Assembly (NCBI RefSeq): GCF_020037125.1
Contig: NZ_JAIQDG010000008.1
Coordinates: 124,001 to 188,000, forward strand
DNA: 64,000 nt
Source of the DNA: Myxococcus sp. RHSTA-1-4
GTDB taxonomy: Bacteria > Myxococcota > Myxococcia > Myxococcales > Myxococcaceae
Reading direction: 5' to 3'
Shown: piece by piece, positions 1 to 6,335 of the stretch
How positions within the stretch are numbered: the first letter of the stretch is position 1
How the letters are laid out: every line of letters starts with the position of its first letter
Notes under the pieces: model-generated
The model's database searches: none
Seen by the model: only the letters and a program-made list of their open reading frames with translations
What the model was told of the DNA's origin: nothing
Position numbers and translations under genes: made by a program

Positions 1-1229
1 TGCAGCGCCCCCACGAGCCGCCGGCGCGCCGTCTCACGGTCCGGCCCGTACGCAATCACCTTCGCCTGCATCGAGTCGTAGAAGGGCGGAATGTCCTGCC
101 CCTCACGCACACCGTGGTCGATGCGCACGCCCTCGCGCGCGGGCAGCCTCCACCCGAGCAGCCGTCCCGCCTGGGGCGCGTAGTTGTTCGCCGGGTCCTC
201 CGCGCAGAGGCGCACCTCGATGGCGTGCCCCTTCCAGGACACCTGCTCCTGCGTGAGCGGGAGCCGCTCCCCCGCCGCGACGCGGAGCTGCCACTCCACC
301 AGGTCCAGCCCGGTGATTTCCTCCGTCACCGGGTGCTCCACCTGGAGGCGGGTGTTCATCTCCATGAAGTAGAACTCACCACCCGGCGCGAGCAGGAACT
401 CGATGGTCCCCGCTCCCCGGTAGCCGATGGCCTTCGCGGCCGCCACCGCGACCTCGCCCATGCGCGCACGCAGCGAGGGGCTCACGGCCGGCGAGGGGCT
501 CTCCTCGACAATCTTCTGGTGCCGGCGCTGCACGGAGCAGTCGCGCTCGCCCAGGTGCACGACATTCCCATGCTCGTCCGCGAAGACCTGGAGCTCCACG
601 TGGCGCGCGTCGATGACGGCCTTCTCCAGGATGAGCTCGCCGCTCCCGAAGGCATTCGCCGCCTCCGAGCGCGCCGACTGGAGCGCCGCGCGAAGCTGCG
701 CCGGCTCGCGGACGAGCCGCATGCCACGCCCGCCACCACCCGCCGCGGCCTTCACCATCAGCGGGAAGCCGATGCGCGCGCCCTCGGCCGCCAGCGCCTC
801 GTCATCCGCGTCCGTGGCCTCGTAGCCGGGGATGCAGGGGACGCCCGCCGCAATCATGCGGAGCTTCGCCTGCCGCTTGTTCCCCATCAGCGAGATGGCC
901 TCGTGCCCCGGCCCGATGAACACCAGCCCCGCGTCCCGGCACGCGCGGGCGAACTCCGCGTTCTCCGAGAGGAAGCCATACCCCGGGTGGATGGCGTCCG
1001 CGCCCGACGCCTTCGCCGCCGCGAGCAGCTTGTCGATGACGAGGTAGGACTCCTTCGCGGGCGAGGGGCCGATGGGCACGGCCTCGTCCGCCGCGAGCAC
1101 GTGTGGCGCCGCGCGGTCCGCCTCGGAGAACACCGCCACCGTCCGGTAGCCGAGCTTCTTGCAGGTCCGAATCACCCGGACGGCAATCTCGCCACGGTTG
1201 GCGACGAGGACCTTCTTGAATCGCTCCAT
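1..1229 (-). CDS. Acyl-CoA carboxylase biotin carboxylase subunit (3' end beyond window)
   Basis: ATP-dependent carboxylation of biotin, the first half-reaction of an acyl-CoA carboxylase of the methylcrotonyl-, geranyl- or propionyl-CoA type. About 409 residues are visible from the ATG at 1229. The start MERFKKVLVANRGEIAVR is typical of the family, followed by the HPGYGFLSEN motif, the ATP-grasp glycine-rich loop GGGGRGMR near residue 165, and EMNTRLQVEHPVTE. The C-terminal part, where any biotinyl domain would be, is off the window. It starts 14 bp after the carboxyltransferase gene and is the third gene of a tight minus-strand operon. The family is certain; the substrate is not, and the AtuA-like neighbour favours a branched or terpenoid acyl-CoA. 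Confidence 0.93.
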   Translation of the reverse strand, partial: MERFKKVLVANRGEIAVRVIRTCKKLGYRTVAVFSEADRAAPHVLAADEAVPIGPSPAKESYLVIDKLLAAAKASGADAIHPGYGFLSENAEFARACRDAGLVFIGPGHEAISLMGNKRQAKLRMIAAGVPCIPGYEATDADDEALAAEGARIGFPLMVKAAAGGGGRGMRLVREPAQLRAALQSARSEAANAFGSGELILEKAVIDARHVELQVFADEHGNVVHLGERDCSVQRRHQKIVEESPSPAVSPSLRARMGEVAVAAAKAIGYRGAGTIEFLLAPGGEFYFMEMNTRLQVEHPVTEEITGLDLVEWQLRVAAGERLPLTQEQVSWKGHAIEVRLCAEDPANNYAPQAGRLLGWRLPAREGVRIDHGVREGQDIPPFYDSMQAKVIAYGPDRETARRRLVGAL

Positions 1230-1243
1230 GGTGTCCGTCCCTC

Positions 1244-2869
1244 TCACAGGCGCGCCACGCCGAAGGTGTTGGGGTGCACCTCACGCCGCTTCGCGTCCCG
1301 GCACACGGAGAGCGCGAAGCCGAGCACCCGCCGCGTGTCCCGCGGGTCGATGAGGCCGTCATCGAAGAGCCGCGCGCTGCAGTTGAACGGGTGCGACTCC
1401 TTGTCGAACTGGTCCATGATGGGCTGGCAGAAGGCGCGAATCGCCTCCTCGTCCACGGCCTCCCCGCGCCGCGCGAGCTTCTCGCCGAAGACGATGGACA
1501 TCACCTTCGCCGCCTGCTCGCCGCCCATGACGGCGGTGCGCGCGTTGGGCCACGCGAAGATGAAGCGCGGGTGGAAGGGCCGGCCGCACATGCCGTAGTT
1601 GCCCGCGCCGAACGAGCCGCCCACCAGCACCGTGAGCTGCGGCACCGTCGCGTTCGCCACCGCCTGAATCATCTTCGAGCCGTGCTTGACGATGCCGCCC
1701 TGCTCCGGCTGCGTCCCCACCAGGTAGCCCGTGGTGTTCTGCAGGTAGAGGATGGGCGTGTCCGTCTGGCAGCAGAGCTGGATGAACTGCGCCGCCTTCG
1801 TCGCCCCCTTGGGCGTAATCGGACCGTTGTTCCCGATGATGCCAATGGGCATCCCGAAGATGCTCGCCCTGCCGCAGACGGTGTGCGGGTCGTACTCGTC
1901 CTTGAAGCCGGTGAACTCGGAGCCGTCCGCGATGCGCGCGATGATTTCGCGGCAGTCGTACGGCTTCCGGTAGTCCGCGGGCACCGCGCCGCACAGCTCG
2001 TCGGGCGAGTAGCACGGCTCCGCGTACGCCACCCGCTCCACCGGAGGATGCTGCGCGTTCCACCCGAGGTTCGCCATGATTTCGCGGGCCATTCGGATGG
2101 CATCGGCGTCGTCCTCGGCGAGGTAGTCCGCCGTGCCCGCCACCGTGGCGTGCATCTCCGCGCCGCCGAGCTCCTCGTCCGTGGCCACCTCGCCGGTCGC
2201 CGCCTTCAGCAGCGGCGGGCCCGCGAGGAAGACCTTGGCCTTCTTCTTCACCATGACGACGTAGTCGGACAGGCCCGGCAGGTATGCGCCGCCCGCGGTG
2301 CTGGAGCCGTGGACCACCGTCACCTGCGGAATGCCCGCCGCCGACAGCTTCGCCTGGTTGTAGAAGGTCTCCCCGCCGGGGATGAAGATCTCCTGCTGGT
2401 ACATCAGGTTGGCGCCGCCGCTCTCCACCAGCGACAGCATGGGCAGCTTGTTCTCCAGCGCAATCTGCTGGCCCCGCAGCGCCTTCTGCACGCCCCACGG
2501 CGACGCGGTGCCGCCCTTGATGGCGGAGTTGTTCACGAAGACGAGGCACCGCACCCCGGACACGTAGCCGATGCCGGCGATGCTGTTGCCTCCGGCCAGC
2601 GAGCCGTCGCTGTCGTCGTGGTAGCCGTAGCCACACAGCGTGGACAGCTCCAGGAACGGAGAGCCCCTGTCCAGCAGGAGCATCAGCCGCTCGCGGGGCA
2701 GCAACTGGCCGCGCTTGTGGAACTTCTCGCGCGCCTGGCTCTCCGTGTTCCGGACCTTCGCCTCCACCTCACGCAGCTCGGCGACGCGCGCGAGCATCTC
2801 CGCGCGCTGCGCCTTGAACGACTCCGAGTTCGGGTCGATTCGCGATGTGATTCTCGGCATCTGTCTCAC
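1244..2869 (-). CDS. Acyl-CoA carboxylase carboxyltransferase (beta) subunit
   Basis: Transfers the carboxyl group from carboxybiotin to an acyl-CoA. The 541 residues match the usual 530-550 and carry both crotonase-like halves. Typical motifs are LVESGGANLMYQQE, the oxyanion-hole-like GSSTAGGAYLPG in the N half and VGGSFGAGNYGMCGR in the C half. This layout is that of methylcrotonyl- and geranyl-CoA carboxylase beta subunits. The GTG at 2869 overlaps the stop of the AtuA-like gene (GTGA), suggesting translational coupling; an ATG at 2860 is an alternative. It forms one enzyme with the biotin carboxylase downstream. The loop HDDSDGSLAGGNS is unlike the classical leucine-pathway subunit as I know it, so the exact substrate stays open. 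Confidence 0.93.
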   Translation of the reverse strand: MRQMPRITSRIDPNSESFKAQRAEMLARVAELREVEAKVRNTESQAREKFHKRGQLLPRERLMLLLDRGSPFLELSTLCGYGYHDDSDGSLAGGNSIAGIGYVSGVRCLVFVNNSAIKGGTASPWGVQKALRGQQIALENKLPMLSLVESGGANLMYQQEIFIPGGETFYNQAKLSAAGIPQVTVVHGSSTAGGAYLPGLSDYVVMVKKKAKVFLAGPPLLKAATGEVATDEELGGAEMHATVAGTADYLAEDDADAIRMAREIMANLGWNAQHPPVERVAYAEPCYSPDELCGAVPADYRKPYDCREIIARIADGSEFTGFKDEYDPHTVCGRASIFGMPIGIIGNNGPITPKGATKAAQFIQLCCQTDTPILYLQNTTGYLVGTQPEQGGIVKHGSKMIQAVANATVPQLTVLVGGSFGAGNYGMCGRPFHPRFIFAWPNARTAVMGGEQAAKVMSIVFGEKLARRGEAVDEEAIRAFCQPIMDQFDKESHPFNCSARLFDDGLIDPRDTRRVLGFALSVCRDAKRREVHPNTFGVARL

Positions 2870-4581
2870 CCCTGCCCTTCACGGAGCAGCGACTCGGGAA
2901 CGTCCACGTGGCGCGAGCGGAGCCACTCGCCCAGCGCCTTGCCCTGCGGGTCGAAGCGCGTGGACGACGACACGCCCTCGCCCAGGATTCCGTCGATGAC
3001 GAAGTTCAGCCCCCGAAGGCCCGGGAAGACGTGCCGCTCGATGGGGAAGGCGGCCGTCTCCGGGAGCAGCTCACGGAGCTTGTCCGCCGTGAGCGCGTGC
3101 GCCAACCAGCGCCAGGCCTCGTCCGTCCTCGCCCAGACGCCGATGTTCGCGGCGCCGCCCTTGTCGCCACTGCGCGCGGCGACGATGCGCCCGAGCGGCA
3201 CCCGGCGCGTGGGCCCCGAGGGCAGCGGCGCGGGAAGCTCGGGCGGTGTCACCGGAGCCAGAGCCTGCGTCTTCTCCTTCGCCAGCGGGGCAATCACGGA
3301 GCGCGTCCCATCGGGCAGGACGGCGACGTGCTCCACCTTCGCCGCGTCCACATAGGCGGGCGTGTAGACACCGTAGGGCGCGCCATCCGACGGAGGCGCC
3401 GTCATCGTGAAGCCCGGGTAGCTGCCCAGCGCCAGCTCCACCGCGGCGCCGCTGAAGGCGCGGCCCACCACCTTCGGGTCCGAGTCCTTCACCACGACGC
3501 GCAGGAACGCGGCGGCCTGCTCCTCCGTGGCCGCGTCCTCCCGGTCCGTCCGGACCAGCGTCCAGTGGACCTCCTTCGGCTTGCGCGTCATCGCCGCTTC
3601 CATCTGCTCGCGGACGAGGCGGGCCTTCTCCTCGATGTCGAGCCCCACGAGGACGAACGTCGCCTCGTTGCGGTAGCCGCCCAGGTTGTTGAGGCAGACC
3701 TTCACCGTGGGCGGCGGCGGCTCACCGCGCACGCCCGAGATTCGGACGCGGTCCTTGCCGTCGGAGGCCAGGGCAATGCTGTCGAAGCGCGCCGTCGCGT
3801 CGGGCCCCGCGTACCGGGCCCCGGTGATTTCGTAGACGAGCTGCGCGAGCACCGTGTCCACCGTCACCGCGCCGCCCGTGCCCGGGTGCTTGGTGATGAC
3901 GGAGCTCCCGTCCTCGTGAATCTCCGCCAGCGGGAAACCGGGACGGCGGGCGTCCAGCTCCGTGAAGAAGGAGTAGTTGCCACCCGTGGCCTGCGTGCCG
4001 CACTCCAGCACGTGGCCGGCGACCATCGCCCCGGCCAGCCGGTCCCAGTCGTCCGTCTTCCAGCCGAAGTGCGCCGCCGCCGGACCCACCACCAGTGACG
4101 CGTCCGTCACGCGCCCCGTGACGACGAGGTCCGCCCCCGCGCGCAGACACCCGGCGATGCCCCACGCGCCCAGGTACGCATTCGCCGTGAGCGGGCTGCC
4201 CAGTCCCAGCTCGTCGGCATTGCCGATGAGGTCGTCGCCCTCCACGTGCGCCACCTTCACCTGCACGCCCAGGCGGCCCGCCAGCTCCCTCAGCGCGGCG
4301 GCGAGCCCCGCCGGGTTCAGCCCTCCCGCGTTGGTGACGACCTTGACCTTCTTCTCCACCACCAGCGCGAGACACTGCTCCATCTGACGGAGGAACGTCT
4401 TCGCGAAGCCCGTGGCCGGGTCCTTCATCCTGTCCCTGCCGAGAATCAGCATCGTCAGCTCGGCCAGGTAGTCGCCCGTGAGGACGTCGAGCTGCCCGCC
4501 CTCCAGCATCTCCCGGACCGCCGAGAAGCGGTCTCCATAGAAACCCGAGGCATTGCCGACACGCAGGGGGGACGCGCTCAT
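2866..4581 (-). CDS. AtuA-family protein (DUF1446), acyclic terpene / branched acyl-CoA catabolism
   Basis: A 571-residue protein starting MSASPLRVGNASGFYGDR, the glycine-rich opening of the AtuA family. This family is required for citronellol and geraniol use in Pseudomonas, but its biochemical role is not settled. The visible protein has the usual AtuA core (HVEGDDLIGN, ECGTQATGGNYS) followed by a C-terminal extension with SGDKGGAANIG, as in the longer family members. It is first in the minus-strand operon with both carboxylase subunits. The upstream region is shared with a TetR gene and holds a perfect palindrome. AtuA-like genes also sit beside leucine-type carboxylases, so a general branched acyl-CoA role is possible. 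Confidence 0.88.
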   Translation of the reverse strand: MSASPLRVGNASGFYGDRFSAVREMLEGGQLDVLTGDYLAELTMLILGRDRMKDPATGFAKTFLRQMEQCLALVVEKKVKVVTNAGGLNPAGLAAALRELAGRLGVQVKVAHVEGDDLIGNADELGLGSPLTANAYLGAWGIAGCLRAGADLVVTGRVTDASLVVGPAAAHFGWKTDDWDRLAGAMVAGHVLECGTQATGGNYSFFTELDARRPGFPLAEIHEDGSSVITKHPGTGGAVTVDTVLAQLVYEITGARYAGPDATARFDSIALASDGKDRVRISGVRGEPPPPTVKVCLNNLGGYRNEATFVLVGLDIEEKARLVREQMEAAMTRKPKEVHWTLVRTDREDAATEEQAAAFLRVVVKDSDPKVVGRAFSGAAVELALGSYPGFTMTAPPSDGAPYGVYTPAYVDAAKVEHVAVLPDGTRSVIAPLAKEKTQALAPVTPPELPAPLPSGPTRRVPLGRIVAARSGDKGGAANIGVWARTDEAWRWLAHALTADKLRELLPETAAFPIERHVFPGLRGLNFVIDGILGEGVSSSTRFDPQGKALGEWLRSRHVDVPESLLREGQG

Positions 4582-4655
4582 GCACTCTCCGCACAGCCGC
4601 GGCACCTCACACGGGCCGCGAGTCTGGGTTGAAGGAAGTCTGGGGGGCGGCCTCA

Positions 4656-4681
4656 AAAAAAGCAAGCGCGCTTGCTTTTTT
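4656..4681. promoter_or_regulatory. Perfect 26-bp palindrome, probable TetR operator
   Basis: Six A, then GCAAGCG, then its exact complement CGCTTGC, then six T, centred between 4668 and 4669. It lies between the divergent AtuA-like gene (start 4581) and the TetR gene (start 4708). TetR repressors of acyl-CoA catabolism usually bind such CAAG/CTTG palindromes between themselves and their targets. The A/T tails could also let it fold as a hairpin, but its position upstream of both starts argues for an operator. Confidence 0.75.
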
Positions 4682-4707
4682 CCACCCCGGCTTCCATCCT
4701 GACTCTC

Positions 4708-5343
4708 GTGAGTGAGTCCTCCAGCGCGACGGGCAGGCAAGAGCAGGAGCGCAGCCGTGTCACGCGCCAGCGCCTGATGGAGGCCGCCATCAGCGCCCTC
4801 TCGGAGCTCGGGTGGGCAGGCGCCACGATGACGGTCATCGCCGAGCGGGCGGGCGTGTCCCGTGGCGCGTGTCAGCACCACTTCCCCACCCGCGCCGACC
4901 TGGTCGCCGCGGCCGTGGAGTACGTCGGACATCAGCAGGTGGAGGAGGTCATCCGGCGCGCGGAGCAGCTCCCGGCGGACTCGCGGCGGACGGAGACCAT
5001 CCTCCACATGCTCGCGGGCATCTACATCAGCCCCGTCTTCACCGCGGCCGTGCAGCTCTGGGTGGCCGCCGTGGCGGACCCGGAGTTGCGCTCGCAGCTC
5101 GCCCCCCTGGAGGCGCGCGTCGGGCGGGAGTTCCACCGGCTGACGGTGAAGCTGCTCGACGTGGACGACAAGGACCCGGAGGTGCGTGAGCTGGTGCAGG
5201 GGACGCTCGACCTCATCCGCGGCCTCGCGCTGGCGAATCTCCTCCGGGACGACAGCGCCCGGCGGAAGAAGGTGCTCCACCGGTGGGCGCTCACGCTCGA
5301 AGATGCGCTCGAGGCCCGGCGCTCACGCAAGGCCGGGGGCTGA
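4708..5343 (+). CDS. TetR-family transcriptional regulator of the acyl-CoA cluster
   Basis: A 211-residue repressor-type regulator. The N-terminal helix-turn-helix runs over about residues 18-66 and includes the recognition-helix pattern AERAGVSRGACQHHFPTRADL; the all-helical C-terminal part would bind ligand, probably an acyl-CoA. The GTG at 4708 (VSESSSATG) is preferred because a further in-frame start at 4672 lies inside the palindromic operator. The gene is divergent from the AtuA-like/carboxylase operon and is followed by the dehydrogenase about 60 bp downstream, the arrangement of AtuR- or LiuR-like local control. Autoregulation through the palindrome is inferred. Confidence 0.9.
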   Translation: MSESSSATGRQEQERSRVTRQRLMEAAISALSELGWAGATMTVIAERAGVSRGACQHHFPTRADLVAAAVEYVGHQQVEEVIRRAEQLPADSRRTETILHMLAGIYISPVFTAAVQLWVAAVADPELRSQLAPLEARVGREFHRLTVKLLDVDDKDPEVRELVQGTLDLIRGLALANLLRDDSARRKKVLHRWALTLEDALEARRSRKAGG

Positions 5344-5404
5344 ACTTCACGGCAACACGCCAACACGGGCCCCGGCGGACGCCAGGGCCGCATCTGGAGG
5401 TGAC

Positions 5405-6283
5405 ATGGGCTACCGCTCTCTCTTCGCGCCGGGCTGCTTCAAGGACCGCGTCATCGTCGTGACGGGCGGTGGCAGCGGCATCGGGCGCTGTACCGCGCAT
5501 GAACTGGCCTCGCTGGGCGCGCACGTCGTGCTGGTGGGCCGGAAGCAGGACAAGCTGGAGGCCGTCGCCGCGGAGCTTCGCGAGGACGGCGGCGCGTGCT
5601 CGCTGGAGGTGCTCGACATCCGCGACGAGGAGGGCGTGAAGGCCACCGTCGGCCGCATCGTCGCCGCGCATGGCCGCATCCACGGCCTGGTCAACAACGC
5701 GGGCGGGCAGTTCCCCTCTCCGCTGGCCATGATTTCCAAGAAGGGCTTCGACGCCGTGGTGTCCACCAACCTCACGGGCGGCTTCCTGATGGCGCGCGAG
5801 GTCTTCCTCCAGTCGATGAGCAGCCACGGCGGCGCCATCGTCAACATGCTCGCGGACTGCTGGGGCGGCATGCCGGGAATGGGGCACTCGGGCGCGGCGC
5901 GCGCGGGCATGCTCAACCTGACGCAGACGGCCGCCGTCGAGTGGGCCTCGGCCGGCGTGCGCGTCAACGCCGTGGCCCCCGGCTGGGTCATCTCCAGCGG
6001 CCTGGACAGCTACGAGGACGAGGGCGTCAAGGCGCTCATCCCCCTGCTCAAGAAGGAGGTCCCCTTGCAGCGGCTGGCCACCGAGTCCGAGGTGAGCGCC
6101 GCCATCGTCTTCCTGCTCACCGACGCCGCCGCCTTCATCACCGGCGAGGTCATCAAGATTGACGGCGGCGCGTCGTGCAACACCAAGGTCTACCCGCTCG
6201 AGGAGTCCTCCGCCTCCAAGCCCTACGAGGGGTTCCATCGCGCGACGCGACCCGCCATCCTCGGAGGGGAATCCAAGAAGTAG
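5405..6283 (+). CDS. SDR-family oxidoreductase, enoyl-CoA reductase (PECR/DECR)-like
   Basis: A 292-residue Rossmann-fold oxidoreductase. The NAD(P) motif TGGGSGIG is at residues 20-27 and NNAG at 97-100. The usual catalytic Ser and YxxxK are absent: the equivalent stretch is VNMLAD then HSGAARAGMLNLT from residue 161, the pattern I know from peroxisomal trans-2-enoyl-CoA reductase and 2,4-dienoyl-CoA reductase rather than alcohol-type SDRs. The likely substrate is therefore an unsaturated acyl-CoA, which suits the neighbouring carboxylase cluster (AtuB and AtuG of the terpene pathway are also SDRs). The ATG at 5405 follows a GGAGGTGAC ribosome-binding site. The gene ends just before a terminator hairpin. 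Confidence 0.9.
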   Translation: MGYRSLFAPGCFKDRVIVVTGGGSGIGRCTAHELASLGAHVVLVGRKQDKLEAVAAELREDGGACSLEVLDIRDEEGVKATVGRIVAAHGRIHGLVNNAGGQFPSPLAMISKKGFDAVVSTNLTGGFLMAREVFLQSMSSHGGAIVNMLADCWGGMPGMGHSGAARAGMLNLTQTAAVEWASAGVRVNAVAPGWVISSGLDSYEDEGVKALIPLLKKEVPLQRLATESEVSAAIVFLLTDAAAFITGEVIKIDGGASCNTKVYPLEESSASKPYEGFHRATRPAILGGESKK

Positions 6284-6299
6284 GAGCGCGGCACGCGCG

Positions 6300-6330
6300 A
6301 GGCCCCAGCCTCTTTGGCCGGGGCCTTTTG
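6300..6330. terminator. Terminator between convergent genes
   Basis: An 11-bp stem with one mismatch (AGGCCCCAGCC / GGCCGGGGCCT) around a TCTTT loop, followed by TTTTG on the plus strand. It lies between the stop of the SDR gene (6283) and the stop of the convergent haloperoxidase-fold gene (6336), so it can serve both, more clearly the plus strand. Confidence 0.75.
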
Positions 6331-6335
6331 CTTGT

